From positions 62,001 through 126,000 of the forward strand of contig CAZZFA010000003.1 in NCBI GenBank assembly GCA_964653435.1: DNA of 64,000 bases, in the 5' to 3' direction. This DNA comes from CAZMVY01 sp964653435. Its GTDB lineage: Bacteria > Planctomycetota > Phycisphaerae > UBA1845 > PWPN01. Below are positions 24,929-33,463 of this stretch, in pieces. Position numbers and translations under genes: made by a program. A model generated the notes under the pieces. That model had not been told where the DNA came from and ran no database searches. It worked only from the letters and a program-made list of their open reading frames with translations. Every line of letters begins with the position of its first letter. Within the stretch, counting starts at the first letter, position 1.

Positions 24929-27900
24929 TCACTCGGCCGTCAGCACCTTCATCAGCTCGTCCGCGAAGAACGCGTGCCCGCGATCATCGGGGTGGTTGAT
25001 CCCGTTTCGCAGCAGCGTCTCGTACGGGACGCCGAGATCCTGCAATTCTTCCCATCGCTTCGATGCGTCCGCCAGCGGCACCTTATGCTCCTCGGCGAAC
25101 CGCCGCAGGAACATCACGCCGCGCCGCTTCTCGGGACCCCGCCCGTGCGGCAGCTCCATCCACTCCGGCATGGTGAAGTGCGGCGTGATGAGAATCAAGT
25201 CCGCACCCGCCTGCGTTACACGGCGGAGGATCTGCTCGTAGTTGGCCTTGAGGATCTCGTCGGGAAGGCCCATATCGTTTACGAATTCGAGAGTCACCAG
25301 GTTGGGCCTGAAGTCCAGTACTTCCTTCTGGAATGCCGGCAGGCGGCCGGGCGTGCTCGTCCCGCCGATGCCGGCGTTCACGACGCGGACCTTCGCCTTC
25401 GGATACCGCTCGCGGAGCCGCGATTCGAGCAGGTTCACATAACACTTGTCGGGCGTGCTGGCCTCGCCGCAGGCGGTGACGCTGTCGCCCCAGCAGACGA
25501 TCGTGACGGGCTCGCCGTTGCGGAGTCTCTCGATGGTGCGCACGGGCCTCGCGCCGGTGTAACCCCCCTCGGGTTTCGGCTTGCTCGCAAGGATCGGATA
25601 GACCTCATACGGCTGAACGGCTCCGGCGTTGAACGGCCGGTACACGTTCGCCAGATGAGCGGTAGTCGGGGGGATCGCCGGCGGCAGCGGGCAGTCGGCC
25701 GATCCTTCGCCGGGAAGGTAGAGCAGCTTGCCCGCCTTGTTCACGACGATCGCATCTACCCGCCGCAAGCTGAATGCGTAGCTGATCCGCACGCGGTCGC
25801 CCGGCTTGAGCCGCCCGGCGGGCGTCAGCGCGAACGCCCCCCAGCGCGAGTCCACGGTATAGTCGTTGCCTTCGACGAACGGGGTGCGGGCGTCGTCGCG
25901 CGATTCGATCCGCAGGCTGCCGGGAACGAACGACCCCGGCAGGAGGTTTCGCCGGTCGCGAAGGGGATCGATCCAGAGCCGGTTTCCGCCCATCCAGTTA
26001 TTCACGGCGCCGGCGACGAGCGTGTAGTCGTCGATTGTGATGCGGCGGGTCTCGATCTCCGGCACATCGAGCGTCGCGGCGAGGGTTGCGATGATCCTGC
26101 CGTCGACCGAGAGCTTGCCGGGGTAGACCTCGAGGCGGTCTCGGCTCGGCACGATCGCCGGGCCGCCCGTGGTGGTCCTCACCGCCCGCACGTCATACGG
26201 CCCGAGGCCGACGTCCTGCGGGCCGATGTTGACCGGCCAGTCGCCCGGCCTGGCAAACGTCCGTCGGATCGCCTCGAGGTCGCCGAAGCCGAACTCGCGG
26301 TTCGGCTCGATGTACGATCCTTCGCCCCATTCGTTCCATGCCTCGAGGATGCCGACCCTATCGCCCGTCTCGTCGAGGAACGCCCGCATCCGCTTCAGCC
26401 CTGTCTCCAGCCGGGCCGTCGTGCGCCCGAACCGTGCATTCGTGAACGGGCCGTGCCATGGACGGGCGTCCCAGTTCGACGTGAGCAGCGGGATGTAGCG
26501 GATGACGCCGACCTCGCGGGCCGATCGCCAGATATCCTCGTGGGCACGGATGAACGGTTCGTACGGGGATTGCGTCGTGGCCGCCCCGGCCGCGAGATAG
26601 TTGTACGCCGTGACCGCGTCGAAGCCGACCTTCTTGTACCATTCTTGAGAGATCCTGCTCGCGTCGCCGCACGCGACGATGTACAGATCAGGCAGGCCCG
26701 CGTCACGAACCCGCCGCCGCATTGCAGCGAGGGCGTCGGCGAGTCTCTCGTCCGTGCCGAAGCAGCGTTGCAGCTCGCCGATGTGGAAGAAGCTTACGTA
26801 CGGTCGTCCGTCCACGCGGTAGTAGTTGGGCAGGCGGAGGTAATGCTCGACCCAGTAGTCGGCGACCTGAATGAACTGTTCCTTCGTGTGGTTCGAGAAG
26901 GGCTGATGATTGGCCCACATGATGCAGAACTTCAGCATGTCGCGATAGCGGGCCTTGAGCAGCCCGTCGTGCAGGCCCTCCTGCAGGGTGACCTTGCCGT
27001 CGCGCCAGTACCAGTCGTAGATGAAGAACCGGATGCCGTTCTCGACGGCCCACTTGATGTGCCAGTCGGCGACCTCCGGATCGCCCTCGCGATACCAGCC
27101 GAGCACGGGGTCGCGCTCGGGAAAAGCCGCCTGCTTCTCCCATCGGCTGCTGGTCCCATCCGGCCGGTCCGGCGCCCAGCCTGGGAAGTAGTAAACGCCG
27201 ATATCGTAATCGGTTTTGACGGGCTTGGGTGCCGGGACATAGGCGGCTTCTTTCGCCTTGATCGGTCGCTCCGTGCCGAACTGTCGCGCCGCCGGCGGCG
27301 AGGCCGCTGTGGCCGGCTCCAGACTCAGGGCTTGGAGCTGCACGCCCCGTTCCGATGGACCGATGCCGACATGGGTCACCATGCCCCTCCACGCCGCCTC
27401 GGTCCGCAGGTCCACCACGGCCTCATTCTCCCCGGAGGGCGTCCGCGCGGCCGACGCGAGCGGCACCGAGGTTCCCAGCACGCCCTTGCCCTCACGTGTC
27501 ACCCAGTAAAACGCCACATCCGGTTCGCCGGCCGCACGGATTCGCAGGATCGGTCGCGAGGCGGCCTCGAACGGCTGCACCGCGGTCAGGAGAAGGCCCT
27601 GTGACGTCGGGGCGTGCAGTTCCAGCGGTCGGCCGGCCTTCACGTCCGGCGCGGCAAGCCCATACATGGGACGCCACGTGTCCAGCTTGCCCCGCGTGAA
27701 GTCCCAGGCACACTCCGGCGATGCCTGCCCGGAATCATCCTCGATGCGGATGGACAGCAGCCGGCACTTCGCCCCGGTCGGCGGGTCGAAGCGGAGACGG
27801 ATGACCTTGCCGAGCCTCTCCCAGAACGGCCAGATCACGATCGATTGCACCTGGCCCGGCTTGCCGGCCGTCGGGAGGAATGCCATCGTCACCCAATCAG

Positions 27901-28252
27901 GTTCGAATCCGCCGTAGCGGCCCTCGGTCTTGTTCGTGTAATAAAGCTCGCCGGTGACCGGCTGGTCGCACTCGATCTCGACCACCACAACCTGATTGTT
28001 CGTCGCGGGGATCGCGTCGAACAGCGGGCCGATAAGGATCGGGTCCGTGCCCGTCGTCTCGAAGTGGAGCCCGTCGGCTTCCGCCTTGAGGTGGCGGATG
28101 TCGCCGCCGGCCGACCACCCCTGCAGGTCGCCCGGCCTGTCGAACGTCCACGCCTTCAGCACGGCCGGGCGCGTCGCCTGCGCGTGCGCCGCCGTGGCGG
28201 TTGTCAGAATCGCCGCCGCCGCTAAGATTGCGAGCTTTGTTTTCGGGTCCAT
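24929..28252 (-). CDS. Secreted WbsX/GH99-like protein fused to a C-terminal SGNH hydrolase
   Basis: The 1107-residue protein has a signal peptide (MDPKTKLAILAAAAIL..., cleavage near AHAQA). Residues 30-330 look like carbohydrate-binding beta domains. Residues about 350-690 are a GH99-like/WbsX domain: YYFPGW, FFIYDWYW, KFCIMWANH, YLRLPNYYRVDGRPYVSF and WNEWGEGSYIEP. The last 200 residues are an SGNH esterase with WGDSVTACG near 919, GIGGTST, FVND and a terminal HPDDRGH. WbsX-type domains are thought to act on glycans; the esterase would remove acyl groups. It would be extracellular. The creatininase-family gene begins 44 bp away on the opposite strand. Confidence 0.85.
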   Translation of the reverse strand: MDPKTKLAILAAAAILTTATAAHAQATRPAVLKAWTFDRPGDLQGWSAGGDIRHLKAEADGLHFETTGTDPILIGPLFDAIPATNNQVVVVEIECDQPVTGELYYTNKTEGRYGGFEPDWVTMAFLPTAGKPGQVQSIVIWPFWERLGKVIRLRFDPPTGAKCRLLSIRIEDDSGQASPECAWDFTRGKLDTWRPMYGLAAPDVKAGRPLELHAPTSQGLLLTAVQPFEAASRPILRIRAAGEPDVAFYWVTREGKGVLGTSVPLASAARTPSGENEAVVDLRTEAAWRGMVTHVGIGPSERGVQLQALSLEPATAASPPAARQFGTERPIKAKEAAYVPAPKPVKTDYDIGVYYFPGWAPDRPDGTSSRWEKQAAFPERDPVLGWYREGDPEVADWHIKWAVENGIRFFIYDWYWRDGKVTLQEGLHDGLLKARYRDMLKFCIMWANHQPFSNHTKEQFIQVADYWVEHYLRLPNYYRVDGRPYVSFFHIGELQRCFGTDERLADALAAMRRRVRDAGLPDLYIVACGDASRISQEWYKKVGFDAVTAYNYLAAGAATTQSPYEPFIRAHEDIWRSAREVGVIRYIPLLTSNWDARPWHGPFTNARFGRTTARLETGLKRMRAFLDETGDRVGILEAWNEWGEGSYIEPNREFGFGDLEAIRRTFARPGDWPVNIGPQDVGLGPYDVRAVRTTTGGPAIVPSRDRLEVYPGKLSVDGRIIATLAATLDVPEIETRRITIDDYTLVAGAVNNWMGGNRLWIDPLRDRRNLLPGSFVPGSLRIESRDDARTPFVEGNDYTVDSRWGAFALTPAGRLKPGDRVRISYAFSLRRVDAIVVNKAGKLLYLPGEGSADCPLPPAIPPTTAHLANVYRPFNAGAVQPYEVYPILASKPKPEGGYTGARPVRTIERLRNGEPVTIVCWGDSVTACGEASTPDKCYVNLLESRLRERYPKAKVRVVNAGIGGTSTPGRLPAFQKEVLDFRPNLVTLEFVNDMGLPDEILKANYEQILRRVTQAGADLILITPHFTMPEWMELPHGRGPEKRRGVMFLRRFAEEHKVPLADASKRWEELQDLGVPYETLLRNGINHPDDRGHAFFADELMKVLTAE

Positions 28253-28296
28253 GCCCCGCAATTGTGCGGGCTCCCGGCGAAAAAGGAAAGGTGAGC

Positions 28297-29097
28297 ATGG
28301 CCGGTGAGGTTCGATACGAGCGGCTGCGGCCGAAGCAGATCGTCGCGGCGAGAGAGGCGTGCCCGGTGGCGTACCTGCCGATCGGGACGATCGAGTGGCA
28401 CGGGCTCCACAATCCCGTGGGCGCGGACACGCTGATTTCTCACGCCCTGGCGATCCGCTGTGCGCGCGCGGGTGGGGGCCTGGTGTTTCCGCCGCTCTAC
28501 TACGGCGAGACGCGCGAGGAGGGGCTGATGGAGGCCAACTCGGCCGAGCGGGAGCAGATCGCCACGGCGATGGGCCTGCCGCCGGAGAACTTCGCCCCGG
28601 GCTACATGCGGTTTACCCCCGTGGAGCAGGTCGAGAACTATCAGCGGCTGCTGCTGCACTGCCTCTTCGAGCTTCAGAGCCTTGGCTTTCGCGTGCTCGT
28701 GGTGGTGGGGGGACATTACCCGCTGATCGACCATGCGCGGGCGGCATGCAGTCTGTATCACCAGGCTCGTTTCGGGAATCGGCGGGCGAGGGCGATCGCG
28801 TGGGCGTTCACCGGCCACGAACTCGTGCGGGATGTCTATCCGGCGGCCGGAGACCACGCCGGGTACTGGGAGACGAGCCTGCTGCTGGCATTGTGCCCAG
28901 ACCTGGTGGACATGAGCGAGTTGCCGGCGGACCGGTCGGTCAAGCCCGTCGCCGTGCTGTCGAGCGAGCCCGTCCAAGAGGCGTCGAGGGAGTTCGGGGA
29001 ACGGGCCGTCCAACTCATCGTCGAGCGGGCGGTGGAGCAGGTGAGGGATCGGCTCGAGAATCCGCAGGCGTACTACGGGCACGGCCTGCGACTGTAG
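28297..29097 (+). CDS. Creatininase-family amidohydrolase
   Basis: The 266-residue protein has the family's metal-site sequence: Glu33, His35 and Asp44 in GTIEWHGLHNPVGAD, and His in VVVGGHYPLIDHA. The family includes creatinine amidohydrolase, MftE peptidase and GTP-hydrolysing ArfB; many planctomycete copies lie beside carbohydrate genes and have no known substrate. No signal peptide is present. ATG 28297 is preceded by AAAGGAAAGGTGA. GTG 28291 is possible. It is divergent from the WbsX fusion gene. Confidence 0.88.
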   Translation: MAGEVRYERLRPKQIVAAREACPVAYLPIGTIEWHGLHNPVGADTLISHALAIRCARAGGGLVFPPLYYGETREEGLMEANSAEREQIATAMGLPPENFAPGYMRFTPVEQVENYQRLLLHCLFELQSLGFRVLVVVGGHYPLIDHARAACSLYHQARFGNRRARAIAWAFTGHELVRDVYPAAGDHAGYWETSLLLALCPDLVDMSELPADRSVKPVAVLSSEPVQEASREFGERAVQLIVERAVEQVRDRLENPQAYYGHGLRL

Positions 29098-29134
29098 AAT
29101 GGCTCTCTGGGCCCGATGGTTTCCTGCCAATCTG

Positions 29135-29236
29135 GTGCGAGAATCCTTTCTCGCACCCGCGATGGTGCGAATCCCTTCGCTCGGCCGCGGGATAGGAATC
29201 CCGAGCCGAGTCGGGCCGAGAAGGGATTCTCGGCCC
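29135..29236. terminator. Two perfect hairpins between convergent genes
   Basis: GTGCGAGAA/TTCTCGCAC (29135-29156) and GGGCCGAGAA/TTCTCGGCCC (29213-29236) are perfect 9-bp and 10-bp stems with 4-base loops. They fill the spacer between the creatininase-family stop and the GH39 stop and could end transcription from both sides. Neither has a T-run. They share GCGAGAA or CCGAGAA stem ends, so they may be one palindromic family. Confidence 0.45.
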
Positions 29237-29276
29237 AGCAGCCTGGTTGCGGTCGCAGCCCTCTCCTGCGTTGCGG

Positions 29277-31196
29277 TCAGCGTTTCGGTTCCGTGATTTC
29301 GATCATGGTGACCGAGTTCGGCAGGAGCGTCATGTCGAACGAGAGCGGCGTGTGCGTCATGTCGCCCTTGGCGACCGTTTCCAGTTCGGCGTGCGAGCGG
29401 TCGTACCAGACGTTGCTGTGCGTCGGGTCGATGAGCGTCCGGGTCCAGACGCCTCCGCGCAGCGCCGGCGGCAGCGACGCGAGTTCGACGCGGACGTTCC
29501 GCCGAAGGTTGTAGCGGTATTTGAAGTTCGCGACGATCACGCAGAGCCGCCGGCGGCCCGGATCCCACGAGGCGACCGCGGAGACCTCGTCATCCGCGCC
29601 GGTGACTGCGATCCGGTTGCCGGTCATCCGGTTGAACATCCGGCACATGTTGTAGACGGGCTTGGGGACGTTGTCTTTGATGAGCAGGCCCCAACTGCCG
29701 CGGAGGTTCGCGTCGTTGTCCTTCGCGTAGAAGAAGCACGGCCGGTCGATGTGCTCGGGCAGGAGCGCGCGAATCATGCCGTCGGCGCACCAGGCCGCAG
29801 CCATCTCGTGGTCCTGCGGCCGGTCCGGCCACCACGAAAAGCTCCACTCCGTCAGCATGAACGACTCCACCCGCTTACGCAGGGCGGGGAACTCGTCGAG
29901 GTACTTGTGGAACGTGCGGGCCTCCTCGACGAAGACCTCCGCGGGCTGGAAGTACTCGTGCCAACTGATGAAATCGAGCGGAAGCTTCTGCTCCTGGCAG
30001 TACAGCATGAGGGCCCGCGCGAAGACCTTGCCGCGGACGGCATAATTGCGGTCAGGCGAGCGCTCGAAGGGACCGCTGGCCAGGCACGGCCCGCCGATCT
30101 TCGCGAGGCCGTCGGCGCGCCGAACACCTCTCGCCGTCGCGGCATAGAGCTTCAGGTAGGCCTCGAGCAGGCGCACGTCGTCGCGGTTCTCCGCGGGCCT
30201 GCCCAGGGCGGCCTCGTAGAGCCGGGCGAACTCGGGGCTGCCCGTGTCCGCGGGCCCGGGCTTGAGCCAGCCGGCGTTCGTCTCGTTCCAGACCTCCCAC
30301 CACTTCACCCGCATGCCGCGGTCGCGAAGGTGCGCGGCGGCGCGGTAGCACAACTCCTCCCAGAGCGCGTAGTCCTTCGGTGCGCTGTGCCGCTCCGGGT
30401 CGGGGATCGCATCGAACGCCTCCGGCATATAGGAGGCGCACAGGATCGGCTCCGCGTCCATTTTCAGAATGAAGCGTACCCGCCGCTCGAGGTCGGCGAA
30501 GTCGTACGTGTAGCCGCCGGCCTCGGACTTCCGGACGGCGCTCGTAAGCACGTTGTCCATCCGGAACCACCGGAAGCCCGCCTCCTTCAGCTTGGCCGCC
30601 GTGGCGTCTTCGTAGTCGCACATCCCGCCGCCCTGGCTCAGGCCGATCAGCCCCGGCGGCATCGCGGCGAGCTTGTGATCGGGCGCAACCCGGATTCGCA
30701 CGGGCTCCCGCGCGCGTTTCGCGTCGAGGATGACCCAGGACGCCTCGCTGAACTCGCTGTCGCCCTCGCCGCCGAGGTTGCCGTATGCCTGCGCCGCAAA
30801 GCGAAGCGCGCGCCCGGGCTCCGCCGACTCCGCGATCAGCACCAGCGCCGGATGATCGTTGTCGTAGCGGCACTGCAGCACGCCGTCGATATAGATATCG
30901 CCGCCCGCGGCGCAATTGAACTGCACGCCGACCGGCCGGCCCCTGGTCGGCATGTCGTCGATCACCGTCGGGATGGTCAGGTCGGCCATCACCCAGTAGA
31001 AGTCGTTGGCGGATCGCCACTTGTGCTTGAGCCGGATGTCCTTCGCGTCGCCGGGGATGTCGCGCGGCGGCTTCTGCTCGTGCTCTGCGCGCCGCACCAT
31101 CTTCCACGTCACGTCGATCGGCTCGGCGGCTGCCGTCGCCGCCGCGAACGGTGCCCACATCACGCATACGCACAGACAGCACACGTACCTGCTCAT
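29277..31196 (-). CDS. GH39-like glycoside hydrolase, secreted
   Basis: The 639-residue protein has a signal peptide (MSRYVCCLCVCVM...). A TIM barrel carries WWEVWNETN near residue 304, the acid/base Glu-after-Asn motif of clan GH-A, and LTEWSFSW near residue 449 as the nucleophile. The two Glu residues are spaced as in GH39 beta-xylosidases and alpha-L-iduronidases. The N-terminal 200 residues form an extra beta domain. Whether it attacks xylosides, iduronides or other sugars cannot be told. The start ATG 31194-31196 is preceded by GAGGA. The methyltransferase gene upstream ends 71 bp before this start codon. Confidence 0.8.
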   Translation of the reverse strand: MSRYVCCLCVCVMWAPFAAATAAAEPIDVTWKMVRRAEHEQKPPRDIPGDAKDIRLKHKWRSANDFYWVMADLTIPTVIDDMPTRGRPVGVQFNCAAGGDIYIDGVLQCRYDNDHPALVLIAESAEPGRALRFAAQAYGNLGGEGDSEFSEASWVILDAKRAREPVRIRVAPDHKLAAMPPGLIGLSQGGGMCDYEDATAAKLKEAGFRWFRMDNVLTSAVRKSEAGGYTYDFADLERRVRFILKMDAEPILCASYMPEAFDAIPDPERHSAPKDYALWEELCYRAAAHLRDRGMRVKWWEVWNETNAGWLKPGPADTGSPEFARLYEAALGRPAENRDDVRLLEAYLKLYAATARGVRRADGLAKIGGPCLASGPFERSPDRNYAVRGKVFARALMLYCQEQKLPLDFISWHEYFQPAEVFVEEARTFHKYLDEFPALRKRVESFMLTEWSFSWWPDRPQDHEMAAAWCADGMIRALLPEHIDRPCFFYAKDNDANLRGSWGLLIKDNVPKPVYNMCRMFNRMTGNRIAVTGADDEVSAVASWDPGRRRLCVIVANFKYRYNLRRNVRVELASLPPALRGGVWTRTLIDPTHSNVWYDRSHAELETVAKGDMTHTPLSFDMTLLPNSVTMIEITEPKR

Positions 31197-31267
31197 GTGA
31201 TGATCCTCGTCGCTTTCCACGTGGAAGGGATCTTACCCGGCATCGGCGCGGGAGCATAGCCGTGGCG

Positions 31268-32116
31268 CTACTTCCGTTGAATCCGCCCCGTCATGGGCAC
31301 GAACGCGCAGGGCGTGAGGACCTCGGTTCGGCGGCTGCCGTCGGGGAGCTTTGTGAGCACCGTCAACTGTTGCACGAATCCCGATTCGCCGAGGGGAATA
31401 ACCATGCGCCCGCCGGGCCGGAGCTGCTCCCACAACGCCGGCGGGACGTGCCCGGCGGCGCATGTGACGAGGATGCCGTCGAAGGGGGCTGCCTCCGGCC
31501 AGCCGAAGTAGCCGTCGCCGCAACGTACCCGGACCGTGCCGTACCCGAGGCGCCGGAGCCGTTCGGCCGCGGCGTCCGCCAGCGGCTTGAGCAGCTCAAT
31601 CGTGTAGACGTGGGGCGTGAGTTCCGACAGCACGGCGGCCTGATAGCCCGTCGCCGTGCCGATCTCCAGCACCTTGCCGCCCGGCGGCAGGCGCAGCGCC
31701 TCGGTCATCAGGGCGACGATATACGGCTGTGAGATGGTCTGGTCGCAGTCGATCGGAAGGGGATAGTCGCCGTACGCGCGCGGCTGGTCGCCTGTTCGCA
31801 CGAAGAGGTGGCGCGGCACCTGCCGCATGGCCTCGAGCACGCGCTCGTCGCGCACGGGCGGCCGGCCGTCGGGGGAGGCGGCGATCTGTTCGCGGACCAT
31901 TCGAAGTCGCTCCGCCCGGCGCTCGTTGAATCGCGGGCGCGTCCATCGCGTTACCGCCGCCGGTGCGGATGCGGACGCGGTCGGCGCGGAGCCGGCAGGC
32001 TGGGAAGTCGGCCTCGCCGGTTCCGACGACGGCTGCGCATCGCAGGACGCCAGCGGGCCCGGCAGGAAACTCGACAGCGCGATTCCGAGGAGTGTGGCGA
32101 TCCGATCGGGGTGCAT
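31268..32116 (-). CDS. pcm: Protein-L-isoaspartate O-methyltransferase, exported lipoprotein-like
   Basis: Pcm transfers a methyl group from S-adenosylmethionine to isoaspartyl residues in damaged proteins. The 282-residue protein has DCDQTISQPYIVALMTE and the SAM loop VLEIGTATGYQAAVL (usually GTGSGYQ), plus CAAGHVPPALWEQL. An unusual N-terminal extension of about 75 residues begins with a hydrophobic segment ending SFLPGPLASC, a plausible lipobox, followed by a Ser/Ala/Pro-rich linker. This predicts a secreted or membrane-anchored repair enzyme, which would need exported SAM and is odd. Alternatively the hydrophobic segment is a signal anchor facing the cytoplasm. It lies between pfkB and the GH39-like gene. 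Confidence 0.88.
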   Translation of the reverse strand: MHPDRIATLLGIALSSFLPGPLASCDAQPSSEPARPTSQPAGSAPTASASAPAAVTRWTRPRFNERRAERLRMVREQIAASPDGRPPVRDERVLEAMRQVPRHLFVRTGDQPRAYGDYPLPIDCDQTISQPYIVALMTEALRLPPGGKVLEIGTATGYQAAVLSELTPHVYTIELLKPLADAAAERLRRLGYGTVRVRCGDGYFGWPEAAPFDGILVTCAAGHVPPALWEQLRPGGRMVIPLGESGFVQQLTVLTKLPDGSRRTEVLTPCAFVPMTGRIQRK

Positions 32117-32165
32117 GGTCGGCCTCCGCGTTTTCTCCTGTCGGCGGCGGAGGCGCTCGGAGCGA

Positions 32166-33071
32166 TCAGTCGAACCGCATCGTTTCGGCGTACTCGCGCA
32201 GCCGGGCATCGACCTCGGCCGCGGACACCGACCGGATCCGGTTCACGCCGAAGTCCTCGATTGTATAGGATGCGGTGATCGTTCCGCGCACCAGCGCGCG
32301 CTTCAGCTCAGGGAACTCGTGCGATCCTCTGGCGGCCAGGTATCCCATCATCCCGCCGGCAAAGCTGTCACCGGCGCCCGTGGGGTCGCGGACCTCCGTC
32401 GTAGGGTAGGCGGGCAGGACGAACACGCGATCGGCCGTCACGAGCATCGCTCCGTGCTCGCCCTTCTTGATCACGACGAATCGCGGGCCGTGCCGGAGCA
32501 CCTTCCGCCCCGCAAGGATCAGGTTCGTCTCGCCGGTGAGGAGCCGCGCCTCCCCGTCGTTCATGATCGCGCCGTGGACGTTCGCCAGCAGAGCGGCGAG
32601 CGAATCCCGCCGTGTGTTGATCCACAGGTCGCGCGTGTCGGCCACGATCAGCTTCGCCCCTGTGCACTGGCGGACGAAGTCCTGCTGCAGATCGGGGTCC
32701 GTCGCGGCGAGGAAGACGCACGGCGTGTCGCGGAACACCTCCGGGATCTTCGGCGGGGCCTCCGCGACCACGTTCAGGGCGATGTGCGTGGTCTCCGCGT
32801 CGTGCATGTCGCCGACATAGCGGCCGGACCAGCGGAACGTCTTGCCGGCAGAGCGCGTTTCGAGACCGGCCAGGTCGATGTCGCGCTCGGCGAGCATCCG
32901 GCGGAACTTGTCGGGGAAGTCGGCACCGACCACGCCGACCAGCCGCACGGGCGAAAAGAGGCTTGCCGCGAAGGAAAAATGCACGGCCGAACCGCCAAGC
33001 ACCTCGTCGGCCCGGCCGAACGGCGTGGTAAGGGCATCGATCCCGATCGTGCCGGTCACCAGCAGGGACAT
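32166..33071 (-). CDS. PfkB-family carbohydrate kinase
   Basis: The 301-residue ribokinase-fold protein has the substrate-side GGSAVHFSFAASLF near the start and the ATP/anion-hole motif DPTGAGDSFAGG near residue 228, in which the Asp is the catalytic base. Family members phosphorylate ribose, fructose, 2-keto-3-deoxygluconate, adenosine and similar compounds. Here the substrate is unknown. KDG kinase would be attractive, given the sugar-acid genes elsewhere in the window. ATG 33069-33071 follows GAGGAG. Cytoplasmic. The isoaspartyl methyltransferase starts 49 bp later on the same strand. Confidence 0.88.
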   Translation of the reverse strand: MSLLVTGTIGIDALTTPFGRADEVLGGSAVHFSFAASLFSPVRLVGVVGADFPDKFRRMLAERDIDLAGLETRSAGKTFRWSGRYVGDMHDAETTHIALNVVAEAPPKIPEVFRDTPCVFLAATDPDLQQDFVRQCTGAKLIVADTRDLWINTRRDSLAALLANVHGAIMNDGEARLLTGETNLILAGRKVLRHGPRFVVIKKGEHGAMLVTADRVFVLPAYPTTEVRDPTGAGDSFAGGMMGYLAARGSHEFPELKRALVRGTITASYTIEDFGVNRIRSVSAAEVDARLREYAETMRFD

Positions 33072-33463
33072 GCAGGCTCCTCGGAAAGACCCGGAAGACT
33101 CAACGACGAAGAAGAGGGCGTCTGATCCCTCGCGATCGTTCTCTTTATAGCAAGCCGCCGGATTCTGCAACCGTATGTCCGTCGTTCCTTGCGGTTGCCC
33201 GGAATGTCATCCCGGATGGGGCGAAGTGAGGGATCTCGCCGCCGGTTTGCCGGCTCTCGATCGAGCGCAGCGAGGAACGGGGCGCCGGACGCTCGCGTCT
33301 CTCGCCGGGCTCGATCGACGGATCGCAATGCGCAGCCTCGTATCCTTTCTTGCGCCCGCAACGACCTTTCCCGGGCTGCGGCCGGTAGCGGGCCGATGGT
33401 GCACCGGCGTCGAGCCGCACATCGTGCGTGCGCGGACCGATTCGCCGTCCTCCTTCACGGCAG
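33072..33463. other. Gene-free spacer with dispersed-repeat-like sequence
   Basis: The segment about 33175-33340 contains GTCATCCCGGATGGGGCGAA, a relative of the common GGCGAAGTGAGGGATC type of interspersed repeat, and then CTCGATCGA words. I see no gene and no clear terminator. Confidence 0.45.

Noticed and set aside
24824..27604. A 926-codon plus-strand frame
   Set aside because: Antisense to the WbsX fusion gene. Long antisense frames are expected at this GC content.
32166..33170. Longer pfkB start at 33170
   Set aside because: The first 33 residues are not conserved, and ATG 33071 with GAGGAG is clearly better.
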